Shown here: one piece after another, positions 39,953 to 48,777 of the stretch | Layout: the number at the start of each line of letters is the position of its first letter | Position numbering within the stretch: the first letter of the stretch is position 1 | Translations under genes and position numbers: made by a program | DNA from: Anaerolineae bacterium | GTDB lineage: Bacteria > Chloroflexota > Anaerolineae > UBA4142 > SHND01 | Length of the DNA: 64,000 nt | Reading direction: 5' to 3' | Assembly: GCA_020851635.1 (NCBI GenBank) | Contig: JADZCJ010000121.1 | Coordinates: 41,399 to 105,398 of the forward strand | Notes under the pieces: generated by a model | The model's database searches: none | Seen by the model: only the letters and a program-made list of their open reading frames with translations | What the model was told of the DNA's origin: nothing

Positions 39953-41530
39953 ATGGGCGCCACTCGAGTACAAGCAGTAAAAAATCGCGGGGTGAGGTCT
40001 GCCCGCGATTTTTTGTCGCGGTTTGCGTTCGCGCTGCGCGGCACAAATGGACCTGTCACCTACACGCTCACAAGCGCGCTCTTTTTGCGCGCGCTCGGTC
40101 TGATTTATTTTATCGCGTTTGGTTCGCTGGCAGTGCAGATGTTGGGGTTGTATGGCTCGCAGGGAATCTTGCCGATTGCGGATTTGATGGGGCGGCAATC
40201 CCTGTCGGTCGGCGCAATCTGGCGAATGCCGACGATATTCTGGCTCAATTCCGGCGACCTCTTGCTTCAAGCCGTCCCGATTGCGGGCGCGCTGCTTGCC
40301 ACGGGATTGGTTTTTGGATTTCACAACCGCATCCTCCGCATTGTGCTCTGGCTCTTGTATCTTGCGCTGGTCTCGGTCGGGCAGGATTTTCTTGCCTATC
40401 AGTGGGACTATTTACTGCTCGAAGTTGGGTTCATTGCCATTTTTTCAAGAGACTCGAATCTCATCCTCTGGCTCTATCGCTGGTTATTGTTCCGCCTCAT
40501 GTTTGCATCGGGACTGGTCAAAATTCTGAGCGGCGATCCGACATGGCGCAACCTGACCGCGCTGGATTATCATTTTGAAACGCAGCCGCTGCCGAACGTG
40601 ATCGGGTTCTATGCGTATCACCTGCCTGCGGTGGTCTTGCAGGGCATGACGGTGGCGACATTTTTTATCGAACTCGTCGTGCCGTTTTTCGTCTTTGCGC
40701 CGAGGCGGCTGCGTTTCGCGGCGGCGGGGCTGATTGCGCTGCTGCAGGTGCAAATCTTTTTGACGGGCAACTATAACTTTTTCAACCTGCTCACGATGAC
40801 GCTGTGTATTTTGCTGTTGGATGATGTCCTGCTTGGCGCGCGATTGCCAAAGCGGATGGTCGAATATTTCACACCGCGCAACGGAGGCGTCCCGCGTCCC
40901 ATCACGCGATGGACCGCCAATGCGATCGCCGTATTCCTTTTTGTCCTGAGCGGGTTTCAACTCCTGGCGCTGCTCCGAATGCCGACGCCGGGAATTGTGA
41001 GCGCCGCGCAGGCGATGATTGCGCCACTGGGGATTGTGAACCTCTATGGACCGTTTGCGGTCATGACGACGACCCGCCCGGAGATTGTGATCGAGGGGTC
41101 AAATGATGGGGAAAACTGGCGCGAATACGCGTTCAAATTCAAGCCGGGGGACACCCACCGCGCCCCGCCGTGGGTAGAACCGCATCAGCCGCGACTGGAC
41201 TGGCAAATGTGGTTTGCCGCGCTGGGAGTGCGGACAAGCGACCCGCAGGCGCTGCTGCCCGAACTGCGCGCAAACCCGGCGCTGAACTTTGGTTTGCAAA
41301 ATTATGGAGTGGATGCCTGGTTCGTCAATTTTATGGTGCGCTTGCTGCAAGGTTCGCCCGCGGTGCTCGCTTTGATGGACGAAAATCCGTTTCCGGACGC
41401 GCCGCCGAGGTTTGTGCGGGCACGGTTGTATATGTACCGCTTTGCCGACGCGGCTGCGCCGCAGCGAACGGGAGAATGGTGGGTGCGTGAGGAACGGGGC
41501 ATCTATTTGCCTCCGCTCACGCTGAAATGA
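39953..41530 (+). CDS. Lipase maturation factor family protein (LMF1-like)
   Basis: A 525-residue multi-span membrane protein of the lipase maturation factor family. Features: FLRALGLIYFIAFGSLAVQM, QWDYLLLEVGFIAIF, LMFASGLVKILSGDPTWRNLTALDYHFETQPLP and the C-terminal luminal-type IEGSNDGENWREYAFKFKPGD, PPWVEPHQPRLDWQMWFAALG. These match eukaryotic LMF1/2 and their bacterial homologues. The start is uncertain: ATG 39,953 lies before a strong terminator whose arms overlap the first 21 codons; TTG 40,013 is the nearest downstream option. Its stop touches the stop of the converging PTE gene (TGATCA). Confidence 0.88.
   Translation: MGATRVQAVKNRGVRSARDFLSRFAFALRGTNGPVTYTLTSALFLRALGLIYFIAFGSLAVQMLGLYGSQGILPIADLMGRQSLSVGAIWRMPTIFWLNSGDLLLQAVPIAGALLATGLVFGFHNRILRIVLWLLYLALVSVGQDFLAYQWDYLLLEVGFIAIFSRDSNLILWLYRWLLFRLMFASGLVKILSGDPTWRNLTALDYHFETQPLPNVIGFYAYHLPAVVLQGMTVATFFIELVVPFFVFAPRRLRFAAAGLIALLQVQIFLTGNYNFFNLLTMTLCILLLDDVLLGARLPKRMVEYFTPRNGGVPRPITRWTANAIAVFLFVLSGFQLLALLRMPTPGIVSAAQAMIAPLGIVNLYGPFAVMTTTRPEIVIEGSNDGENWREYAFKFKPGDTHRAPPWVEPHQPRLDWQMWFAALGVRTSDPQALLPELRANPALNFGLQNYGVDAWFVNFMVRLLQGSPAVLALMDENPFPDAPPRFVRARLYMYRFADAAAPQRTGEWWVREERGIYLPPLTLK
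39979..40014 (+). terminator. Strong rho-independent terminator after D-aminoacylase
   Basis: Perfect 13-base arms, AAAAAATCGCGGG (39,979-39,991) and CCCGCGATTTTTT (40,002-40,014), flank a ten-base loop. It starts 33 bases after the D-aminoacylase stop and overlaps the presumed N-terminal codons of the LMF-like gene. Confidence 0.92.
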
Positions 41531-42478
41531 TCAAAAGGCGAGCACGCGCTGCGGGTTTTCCTCGAACATGATGCTCAATTGTTGGTCCGTCACACCCGCT
41601 TGCTGTAATTTTGGAATAAAGACGCGCGAGATATACGTAAAGTCACCCGTGATTTCGACGCCCGGGTTGATGACCTCGTTATAGCCGTGAATCAGCACTG
41701 CCGAGTCATGGCTGAACATGACTCGGCGGATGAATCCTTTTTGAATCGCATTCGTAAGCAGGTCAATCCAATGCTGGTCCGCGCCAAACGACGGCTCGCC
41801 GATGCGGTCGAACGAGATGTTGGCGCCGCGCTGCAACAGCGCTTCCGAGTACGCCAGCCAGTTGTCTTTTTCGCAGCCCACATGCGAGATAATCACCTCG
41901 CCGGGCGTTACGCCCTCGGATTCAAAAATATCGAGTTGGACATCGCCAAGCCCCCCTGTCGTGTGGGTGATGATGGGGCACCCCGTCTGCCGGTGGGCGC
42001 GTGCCGCCGCGCGCAGCACCTGCTCTTCTTTGGGCGAAACTCGACCCTCTCCCGTCGCGCATTTGATAATCCCCGCCTTGATCAAGGTGCCGCCCATGCC
42101 CTCGGTGATTTCGCGCACAAATAAATCCGTCATGGCATCAATATCGAACGCGCGCGCAATGGGGTGCATCGGGCACCACGATTCGTGAAAAAAACCGGTG
42201 CTGCAAATGATTTTTACGCCGGAAGCGGCGGACACGTCGCGAAAGAGGTCAATATAGCGACCGCAGCCGATGGGGGTACATTCGACCATCGCGCCGATGC
42301 CATAGACGCGGACCGCGTTCAACGCATTCACCATCTTGTCGCGCATGGCGTCGTATTCAAAATCCAAAATCTTGGGGCGTCCGAGCATTTCGCCCCAATC
42401 CACCGCGAGATGTTCGTGAATGAGGGTTTTGCCAAGCGCGGATGGGGCTACATCACCGAGGATTGTGCGTACTCTCAT
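41531..42478 (-). CDS. Phosphotriesterase-like lactonase family protein
   Basis: A 315-residue TIM-barrel metallohydrolase of the phosphotriesterase family. Metal residues: TLIHEHLAVDWG (HxH), GIIKCATGEG (lysine, usually carbamylated), PIITHTTGG and VIISHVG (His ligands), RVMFSHDSAV (Asp). Members are mostly lactonases; the substrate here is unknown. ATG 42,478 overlaps the stop of the CBM9-like gene (ATGA). Its stop directly abuts that of the converging LMF-like gene, leaving no space for a terminator. Confidence 0.92.
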   Translation of the reverse strand: MRVRTILGDVAPSALGKTLIHEHLAVDWGEMLGRPKILDFEYDAMRDKMVNALNAVRVYGIGAMVECTPIGCGRYIDLFRDVSAASGVKIICSTGFFHESWCPMHPIARAFDIDAMTDLFVREITEGMGGTLIKAGIIKCATGEGRVSPKEEQVLRAAARAHRQTGCPIITHTTGGLGDVQLDIFESEGVTPGEVIISHVGCEKDNWLAYSEALLQRGANISFDRIGEPSFGADQHWIDLLTNAIQKGFIRRVMFSHDSAVLIHGYNEVINPGVEITGDFTYISRVFIPKLQQAGVTDQQLSIMFEENPQRVLAF

Positions 42479-43140
42479 GTTTCTTGTCCTTTGCCGAATG
42501 TCAACGTGCCGAACCGCGCGGGCTTGTGAAAATCGGCTGGCTCTGTCAGAGTCGGCGACCAGCAGCTGTATTCGGTCTCGCCGTTTCGGGGGCGCTCGAT
42601 GCGGTAGAGGTTGGCGCGGCAAATGGTTGGCACGGCTCCATCCGGCGTGATTCCCTCCCAGGGGATTGCGAGAGCTGCAAACCAGCGCGCGTTGGCGTCA
42701 TCGCGGCGCGCCATCCAGACGATGCCCGGGCAGTCCCACGAACTATCCCAGCGCAAATCGCGGCGCGTCGAGGTCGGATTGTGAATCCTGGCATCAAACA
42801 ATACCCCGTCGGGCGAAACCTGAAATTCAAAATAATCTACTGGGTCGTCCGCGCCCGCGCCGATAAAAATTTCGGCCACCTCTTGCTCGTAAATGGGGTC
42901 ATCGCGGCGTGTCAAGGTCCCCCAAATATCCTCGTCCGCGCAGTCAAAACGGACATACAGGGCGGCATCGTCATAACAGACACGGACCACCGTCGGCTGA
43001 CGCGCGGGACCGCTTCCATCTGCCAACCACAGCGGCGTTATTCTTTCAAGGGGATCCCACACGCCGTCATCGTCCAATGAAACGCTTTCACGAGTCGCAC
43101 GCGCAACCTGGAGGACGGGCAGACCGTCTGAATGTCCCAT
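42475..43140 (-). CDS. CBM9/DOMON-like carbohydrate-binding protein
   Basis: A 221-residue all-beta protein of the CBM9-like family, which normally forms carbohydrate- or haem-binding beta sandwiches. Visible: VVRVCYDDAALYVRFDCADEDIWGTLTRRDDPIYEQEVAEIFIG, DPVDYFEFQVSPDGVLFDARIHNP and WFAALAIPWEGI. There is no signal peptide, so it may act in the cytoplasm. It starts exactly at the base after the M20 stop and overlaps the PTE gene by four bases; the three are translationally linked. Confidence 0.88.
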   Translation of the reverse strand: MGHSDGLPVLQVARATRESVSLDDDGVWDPLERITPLWLADGSGPARQPTVVRVCYDDAALYVRFDCADEDIWGTLTRRDDPIYEQEVAEIFIGAGADDPVDYFEFQVSPDGVLFDARIHNPTSTRRDLRWDSSWDCPGIVWMARRDDANARWFAALAIPWEGITPDGAVPTICRANLYRIERPRNGETEYSCWSPTLTEPADFHKPARFGTLTFGKGQET

Positions 43141-44436
43141 CTATGCTGCGACCCCGCACCATTCGCACGCCGTGCGCGCAAAGATTTTGGTGAGCGCGAC
43201 CAGATCCTCTATCATCACCCACTCGTCATACGAATGGGCGTTGCCCCCGCGCGGTCCGAGAATCACGCACGGGATATTGGCGATTTGATTGAAAACAAAG
43301 ACGTCACACGCAAACGGCGCGCCGCGCACGATGGGCGGTGCCCCCAGCGTTTGCGAAAAGACCGTTCCGACGGTTTGAACAAAGCGATGGTCGCGCGGAA
43401 TCTCGCTGCCGGGCAAAAAGCGGGTGATGGGCACAATCTCTATTTCGCACTGTGCCACCGCAGGCGTCTCGCGCGCAACCTGTTCGAGAAAACCGATCAG
43501 GCGCGCATAGTGCTCTTGTTCGGTCGTGCCGGGATATTCTTCCGCCCAAAGTTCCATCATGGCGCGTTCGGGGACGGCGTCGCCCGCGCCCGGCTCGAAT
43601 TCGCCCGCCTTGATTTTGGTGATGAGCAATGGCAGTCCCGGAGTTTCGGCAAAAAGCGGGTGCGGCGGTGTGACGCGGTTGCGAATCGCTTCCCATTCCT
43701 CGAGCGCGACCGCGAGCCGTGCCATGCCATAAATCGGACTGACGATATGGTCAGAGCCAAATGCGATGCCCGGAGACCCCTTGAGGCGAATCTCCCAGAT
43801 GCGTCCGCCCTTGTGTCCGGGCGAAACGATCATGGCGTTGGGTTCCGGCACGATGCAGCCGTCGGCGTTGTGCCCGCGCAGGCGTGCGGCAAGCGTCCCG
43901 TTAGAGCCGCCGTTTTCTTCGTCCACCACACTTTCGACGATCAGATTGCCGTTCAAACGCACGCCCAGCTCGCGGAGACAGCGCACCGCCATGAGCGTCG
44001 CGGCGAGTCCGCCTTTCATGTCGTTCGAGCCGCGCCCATATAATTTCTCATCTTCGCGGACCGGCATAAAAGGGTCGAAACGCCCACCGCTGTTTCCGGC
44101 TACCACATCCACATGGGAGGAGAACAAGAGGGATTTTCCCGCAGATGGACTCACGCCTTGCCGCGTCCCGACAACATTGGGACGATTGGTATAGTCACGT
44201 CCTTGCCAGTAGGCGGGGTGCGCCGCGAGGGCGGGAACGTCCGTCGGCACAAACGTATCCACGTCCAGATTCAGGGCGCGCATGGTTTCTGCGACAAATA
44301 TCTGCGCCTCTGCCTCATCGCCATAGGGCGCGCGATTCACGCTGGGAAAGCGGATAAGGGTTTCGGTCAACTGCAGGATTTCGTTTGTGTGGTCAGCAAC
44401 CCAGCTATCAATTGCAGACGCGAGTGTGTTTTGCAA
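43141..44436 (-). CDS. M20-family metallopeptidase (ArgE/DapE/ACY1 type)
   Basis: A 431-residue zinc hydrolase. Ligands: LLFSSHVDVVAG (His-Asp), GRGSNDMKGGLAATL (bridging Asp), VVDEENGGSNGTLAA (EE pair), and the C-terminal NAHSYDEWVM (His). It differs clearly from the 32.4-kb M20 paralogue and is longer, with a full dimerisation domain. The substrate, presumably an N-acylated amino acid or dipeptide, is unknown. The stop is followed immediately by the CBM9-like gene and the SDR gene lies 13 bases upstream, so it sits in the middle of an operon. Confidence 0.92.
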   Translation of the reverse strand: MQNTLASAIDSWVADHTNEILQLTETLIRFPSVNRAPYGDEAEAQIFVAETMRALNLDVDTFVPTDVPALAAHPAYWQGRDYTNRPNVVGTRQGVSPSAGKSLLFSSHVDVVAGNSGGRFDPFMPVREDEKLYGRGSNDMKGGLAATLMAVRCLRELGVRLNGNLIVESVVDEENGGSNGTLAARLRGHNADGCIVPEPNAMIVSPGHKGGRIWEIRLKGSPGIAFGSDHIVSPIYGMARLAVALEEWEAIRNRVTPPHPLFAETPGLPLLITKIKAGEFEPGAGDAVPERAMMELWAEEYPGTTEQEHYARLIGFLEQVARETPAVAQCEIEIVPITRFLPGSEIPRDHRFVQTVGTVFSQTLGAPPIVRGAPFACDVFVFNQIANIPCVILGPRGGNAHSYDEWVMIEDLVALTKIFARTACEWCGVAA

Positions 44437-44449
44437 GAGAGCTCCCGTT

Positions 44450-45214
44450 TTAGCGTTTCAAGATTCCACCGTTTACATCTATCGTTGCGCCGGTAATATA
44501 ACTCGCGGCGTCCGAGGCGAGAAAGAGCGCGGCATAGGCGATATCTTCCGGTGTGCCCAGACGACCCAAAGGAATCATCCCGACGATGCGGGCGCGCGCC
44601 TCGTCGCTCAACGCGCCCATGTCGGTTTCGATCTGTCCGGGCGCAATCGCGTTGACCGTGATATGGTGCGGCGCAAGGTCGCGAGCAAGCGTTTTTGTGA
44701 ATGACAACAGCGCGCCTTTGGAAGCGGCGTATTGCACACTGCCCGAGACGCCGCCCGTTTGCGCCGTGAGCGAAGAGATATTGAGAATCCGTCCGGATTT
44801 TTGCTCGATCATGAGCGGCGCGACCGCACGGGACAAATAAAACGCGCTATTCAAATTCACGGCGATCATCCGTTCCCAATCTGCCGCCGAAAAATCGGTA
44901 ATGTGTCCCGCCTGCAAGATGCCCGCATTGTTGACGAGAATATCTATTCGTCCGAATTGAGCGCGCACGCTCGCCACTGCCGAATTCACCTCTGTCTCTG
45001 CCGACACGTCGCACGCACAAGCCAGCACTGTATATCCCTGTCCGCGCAATTGTTCCGCCGCTTGTTCGAGCCGCGCGGCATCACGCGCGACGAGCGCCAG
45101 GCGCGCCCCGGCTGCGCCAAAAATCCGGGCGACCGCGAACCCGATCCCGCGACTCGCGCCGGTGATGAGAGCGACTCGCGCTTGAAGCGAAAATAGAGTA
45201 TCAAGCGAGGACAT
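44450..45214 (-). CDS. SDR-family oxidoreductase
   Basis: A 254-residue classical SDR, similar to 3-oxoacyl-ACP reductases and sugar dehydrogenases. Motifs: ALITGASRGIGFAVARIF, LVNNAGILQAG, the serine in LNISSLTAQTG, QYAASKGALLSF (Tyr-Lys), and DVNGGILKR at the end. It heads the minus-strand group SDR, M20, CBM9-like, PTE-like. Repeat copy B lies in the 251-base gap upstream, so it is probably transcribed from its own promoter there. Confidence 0.92.
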   Translation of the reverse strand: MSSLDTLFSLQARVALITGASRGIGFAVARIFGAAGARLALVARDAARLEQAAEQLRGQGYTVLACACDVSAETEVNSAVASVRAQFGRIDILVNNAGILQAGHITDFSAADWERMIAVNLNSAFYLSRAVAPLMIEQKSGRILNISSLTAQTGGVSGSVQYAASKGALLSFTKTLARDLAPHHITVNAIAPGQIETDMGALSDEARARIVGMIPLGRLGTPEDIAYAALFLASDAASYITGATIDVNGGILKR

Positions 45215-45272
45215 GAGTTTAATATCACAGGAATCGAGAACAATTCAAACCTTCGTCGTTTGTCATCCGTCC

Positions 45273-45465
45273 TTATTCCCACTGGCTTTAATGAGCTGAC
45301 AGATTCTGTCTCGACAACTCGGAGGAAAACGCGAATCTGCGCGAATTTGGGCTAATTTTGATCTTTATTCGTCGTTACGCAAAGCGTAACAATGATTCGT
45401 GCCAAGCCACAGTTTGGCGAAATTCGCGTTTCCTTGTGTCAGTCAATAAAAGCTGCTGGGAATAA
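45273..45465. repeat. ~193-bp palindromic repeat family, copy B
   Basis: Inverted ends TTATTCCCA (45,273-45,281) and TGGGAATAA (45,457-45,465) extend as an imperfect ~29-base terminal inverted repeat; the interior has CGCGAATCTGCGCGAAT and the perfect small hairpin GTTACGC-AAA-GCGTAAC. It ends one base before the stop codon of the UroD-like gene and fills most of the gap to the SDR gene. Confidence 0.92.
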
Positions 45466-46515
45466 TCATTGGTCTTTCGCCGTATATGAGCAATCCAGCC
45501 GCGCGCTTGCCACGAGGGTTTCGAGGTTTTCGTATGACGTTTGCGGCGGCAGCTCGCAGCCGGGACTGAGGATGAATCTGCCCTGTCTGCCCGCCTGTTC
45601 GAACGACCGCCGACTTGCGGCGCGAATGGTTTCGGGCGTCGCATCCATCATTTCGGTGATGGGGTTCAAGTTCCCCTTTAACACGAACTTGTCACCAAAG
45701 AATTCGCGCGCCGCGCCGAAATCTATCATCGAATCGAGATTGAGAATGTCAATGTTGAGCTGCTTGATATACTTCCAGATATGTTTTGTGCGCCCGCAGG
45801 CGTGATACTTGATATACGCGCCGCGCGCTTTGATGCGGTCCACCAGTTCCGAGAGATATGGGAAATTGAACTCGGCGTAATCGTCCGCCGAACCGAGCGA
45901 AGCAATCGCATCACCAATGCCGATGAACTGCGCGCCCGCTTCGATCTGTGCGTACGCAAATTCCGTCTCGAGCTCGACAGAAAATTTTAGGATTTCCTTG
46001 GGGAGGGCGGGGTCGGCGCGCAGGTCTACCATAAAATAATTGATGTCGCGCAGGATGCAGGATTCTTGAAAGGGCGCTTCGACCCAAGCATACACCGGTT
46101 GGTCGGGCAGCTCGCGCAAGAGAATTTTTAGCGCGGTGATCTGCTCGCGCATCGGATTGTCACCCAGCGGGTCGGGCAGGCGCAGCCGTTTTAGATCGTC
46201 CACATCCTTGATAAATGGCTCGGGCTCTGCCGCAGGGACGCTCTCGTCGCCAAAATCCGCGACGGGTCCGCCCACCGCCTGATACTCGCGCACCGCGTCT
46301 GACGTCACATTCACCGAATCATAGCCAAACCGGCGCACACAAGTTGCCTGCGCGAGCGCTATCACCTCACCCGACAGGCAATAATCGCGGTAGGAAACTC
46401 CCGCGACTCGAGCTGCAAACTGCATGATAAATGGGCTGACGGGCGCGCGGTCGGGGAGCTGACCGCGACAGACGGCGAGATAACGTTCGAGCGGGGTCAT
46501 GGGCTGCGCAGTCAT
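45466..46515 (-). CDS. Uroporphyrinogen decarboxylase-family protein (MtaA-like)
   Basis: A 349-residue TIM-barrel protein of the UroD superfamily. Visible: GQLPDRAPVSPFIMQFAARVAG, GYDSVNVTSDAVREYQAVGG, YAWVEAPFQESCILRD and the conserved KYHACGRTKHIWKYIKQLNIDILNLDS and KGNLNPITEMMDATPE regions. The HACG site with Cys suggests a zinc-dependent methyltransferase (MtaA/corrinoid type) rather than heme synthesis. It lies in a row of SDR genes with no other haem genes, so haem synthesis is unlikely. Ends at repeat copy B. Confidence 0.88.
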   Translation of the reverse strand: MTAQPMTPLERYLAVCRGQLPDRAPVSPFIMQFAARVAGVSYRDYCLSGEVIALAQATCVRRFGYDSVNVTSDAVREYQAVGGPVADFGDESVPAAEPEPFIKDVDDLKRLRLPDPLGDNPMREQITALKILLRELPDQPVYAWVEAPFQESCILRDINYFMVDLRADPALPKEILKFSVELETEFAYAQIEAGAQFIGIGDAIASLGSADDYAEFNFPYLSELVDRIKARGAYIKYHACGRTKHIWKYIKQLNIDILNLDSMIDFGAAREFFGDKFVLKGNLNPITEMMDATPETIRAASRRSFEQAGRQGRFILSPGCELPPQTSYENLETLVASARLDCSYTAKDQ

Positions 46516-46530
46516 CGGAGGAGGTGAAAC

Positions 46531-47304
46531 TCAGCGGGCTGTCCAGCCGCCGTCAATCAAGAGTGTCTCACCCGTGATCATGGATGCCGCGGGAGACGCG
46601 AGAAAGACGACTGCACCTGCAACCTCCATCGGTTCGCCGATGCGATGAAGCGCGGCGATACGCTCGATCACGTCTGCCCGAAAGGCGGGGTCCGAGAGCG
46701 CGGGTTCTGTGCCCGGCGTGCGGATAAACGTGGGCGCGACGGCATTCACCGTGATATTGTATTTGCCCCACTCGACCGCAAAACAGCGCGTGAGTTGGTT
46801 GACACCGGCTTTGGTAATGCAATAGACCGATTCGGTCGGGAGAGCGACAAAGCCCGCTTGCGAGCTCAGGTTGATGATCCGCCCATAGTTCTGCTGCATC
46901 ATGGCTTTGCCTGCGGCCTGGCTTGTAAAAAAAGTGGATTTGAGATTTCGATTGATCGTCTCGTCAAATTCGTGCTCGGGAACATTCTCGATCAGATTGT
47001 TGAATCCGCCGCCCGCATTATTTACAAGAATGTCGAGCCGACCGAATGTCGCAAGCGTCAGATGCACGGCTTGACTGATCTGGTCCAGGCGGGTCACGTC
47101 CATTTGCAAGGGGAGGGCGCGGCGACCCAACGATTCAATTTCGGCAGCCAGACCGGAATCGCGTTTCACGTCATAAAGTCCGAGCGCAATATCTGCGCCC
47201 GCATTGGCGAGGGCGAGCGCAATGGCGCGTCCCAGCCCGCGTCCCGCGCCGGTCACCAGAGCAATCTGATTGGTCAGTTCAAAGCGGGGAAAGGATTCGG
47301 GCAT
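46531..47304 (-). CDS. SDR-family oxidoreductase
   Basis: A 257-residue SDR. Motifs: ALVTGAGRGLGRAIALAL, LVNNAGGGFNNL, the serine in RIINLSSQAGFV, and VYCITKAGVNQL (Tyr-Lys). The end PAASMITGETLLIDGGWTAR is family-typical. It starts just downstream of a good minus-strand promoter and is followed 15 bases later by the UroD-like gene. Together they probably process one carbohydrate- or hydroxyacid-derived substrate; this is inference. Confidence 0.92.
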   Translation of the reverse strand: MPESFPRFELTNQIALVTGAGRGLGRAIALALANAGADIALGLYDVKRDSGLAAEIESLGRRALPLQMDVTRLDQISQAVHLTLATFGRLDILVNNAGGGFNNLIENVPEHEFDETINRNLKSTFFTSQAAGKAMMQQNYGRIINLSSQAGFVALPTESVYCITKAGVNQLTRCFAVEWGKYNITVNAVAPTFIRTPGTEPALSDPAFRADVIERIAALHRIGEPMEVAGAVVFLASPAASMITGETLLIDGGWTAR

Positions 47305-47331
47305 AGAGAGTTCCTTTACGATGTCATTAAT

Positions 47332-47360
47332 ATAGTATCGAGCTCGGACTCACGGGTCAA
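47332..47360 (-). promoter_or_regulatory. Promoter of the SDR / UroD-like unit
   Basis: On the minus strand, TTGACC (complement of 47,355-47,360), a 17-base spacer and TACTAT (complement of 47,332-47,337) lie about 30 bases before ATG 47,304. It separates this unit from the rpe-pgi cluster. Confidence 0.65.
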
Positions 47361-47393
47361 GGGGCTGTTGCTCTGTGGGTGGCAACACCGGGA

Positions 47394-48065
47394 TTATTCA
47401 TCGAGTTGTGCCGCTTGAAGCAGACCTTGCACACCAGCTTGAGGTCCGTCTGCGCAGCCAAAGACCGAGGTGCCTGCGACAAATACGTTTGCGCCTGCCT
47501 GGTGCGTCGCGCGAATTGTCGCGAGCTCAATTCCCCCATCCACTTCCAAATCACAGCCGGGATTGCGCGCGTCAAGCATGGCGCGCACCCTGCGAATTTT
47601 TTCGAGCGTATAAGCGATAAACTTTTGTCCGCCAAAACCCGGGTTGACGGTCATGATCAAAACGAGATCGAGCGCTTCGAGAACGTATTCCAGGGCGCCT
47701 TCGGGCGTGGCGGGATTCAGCGCCACACCCGCCTTTTTGCCCAGCTGCTTGATGTGTTGGATTGATTTGTCAAGATGGCGGGTGGTTTCTTGATGCACAA
47801 TGATCAGGTCGGCGCCCGCGCGCGCAAATTCGTCGAGATAGTGGTCGGGGTGAACAATCATCAAGTGCGCTTCGAGCGGTTTGGTCGTCGCGCGGCGCAT
47901 CGCCGCGATCATCGGCGCGCCGAAAGTGATGTTGGGGACATACACCCCATCCATCACGTCAATCTGGAAGCGGTCCGCGCCGCCGCGTTCTGCAGCTTGG
48001 ACCTGCGTCTGTAATTGGAGCAAATCAGCCGAAAGGATGGAAGGCGCAATTTTTGGTAAAGTCAT
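47394..48065 (-). CDS. rpe: Ribulose-phosphate 3-epimerase
   Basis: A 223-residue enzyme interconverting ribulose 5-phosphate and xylulose 5-phosphate. Motifs: APSILSADLLQLQTQVQ, DRFQIDVMDGVYVPNITFG (metal and catalytic Asp), ALNPATPEGALEYVL, VLIMTVNPGFGGQKFI and DLEVDGGIELATI. ATG 48,065 gives the standard N-terminus (MTLPKIAPSIL). It begins one base after the rpiA stop, so rpe is co-translated or co-transcribed with rpiA. Last gene of the pgi-pgl-rpiA-rpe group. Confidence 0.96.
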   Translation of the reverse strand: MTLPKIAPSILSADLLQLQTQVQAAERGGADRFQIDVMDGVYVPNITFGAPMIAAMRRATTKPLEAHLMIVHPDHYLDEFARAGADLIIVHQETTRHLDKSIQHIKQLGKKAGVALNPATPEGALEYVLEALDLVLIMTVNPGFGGQKFIAYTLEKIRRVRAMLDARNPGCDLEVDGGIELATIRATHQAGANVFVAGTSVFGCADGPQAGVQGLLQAAQLDE

Positions 48066-48066
48066 A

Positions 48067-48777
48067 TCATGAATTCCGTGAGTGATACCGGATTCCGTTT
48101 CTGCCTGCAACGATCAAGTCGGTCGCTAGACCGATAAAGAGTCCGTGCTCGACAATCCCCGCGCGTCCTGCCAACTCGCCCGCCAATGTTTTTGCATCGG
48201 CAATGGGTCCAAAGTGGCAGTCCAGGATCATATTGCCCGAATCGGTGACAAACGGCGCGCCGTCATGGTTTTGACGGATTGTCCAGCTTGCGCCAAGCTG
48301 TTCCAGAAAACGAGCTTGCGAGCGCCACCCAAACGTCAGCACTTCGACAGGGAGGGGCCAGTGCGTGCCGAGACGCGGGGATATTTTTGTTTCGTCCACT
48401 ATGATGATCTCGCGCGCGCTTGATTGCGCGACAATTTTTTCGCGCAAGAGCGCGCCGCCGCCGCCCTTGATCAGATTCAATTCGGGGTCCACTTCGTCGG
48501 CGCCGTCAATGGTCAGATCGAGATCGTGAGGCAAATCGTCGGGGAGCAGCGGGATGCCCAGCTGCCGCGCCTCCCGGTCCGTCGCTTTTGATGTCGCAAA
48601 GGCGACAAGGTCGCGCAGATCGCCCGCGCGCAGTAATTCGGCGATGCGGCGTGTGGCAAAGAGCGCGGTGCTGCCTGTGCCAAGCCCAACCTTCATGCCT
48701 GACCGGACAAATTCCACCGCGCGATACGCGGCGGCCTGTTTGAACCGGGATTCGGGGTCGTTTGATGCGTTCATCAA
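48067..48777 (-). CDS. rpiA: Ribose-5-phosphate isomerase A
   Basis: A 236-residue isomerase interconverting ribose 5-phosphate and ribulose 5-phosphate. Motifs: VGLGTGSTALFATRRIAEL, TIDGADEVDPELNLIKGGGGALLREKIVA and the catalytic Lys/Asp region VDETKISPRLG. It starts within the end of pgl (four-base overlap) and stops one base before the rpe start; all three are one translational block. The C-terminal GLATDLIVAGRNGIRYHSR is normal for the family. Confidence 0.96.
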   Translation of the reverse strand: MMNASNDPESRFKQAAAYRAVEFVRSGMKVGLGTGSTALFATRRIAELLRAGDLRDLVAFATSKATDREARQLGIPLLPDDLPHDLDLTIDGADEVDPELNLIKGGGGALLREKIVAQSSAREIIIVDETKISPRLGTHWPLPVEVLTFGWRSQARFLEQLGASWTIRQNHDGAPFVTDSGNMILDCHFGPIADAKTLAGELAGRAGIVEHGLFIGLATDLIVAGRNGIRYHSRNS

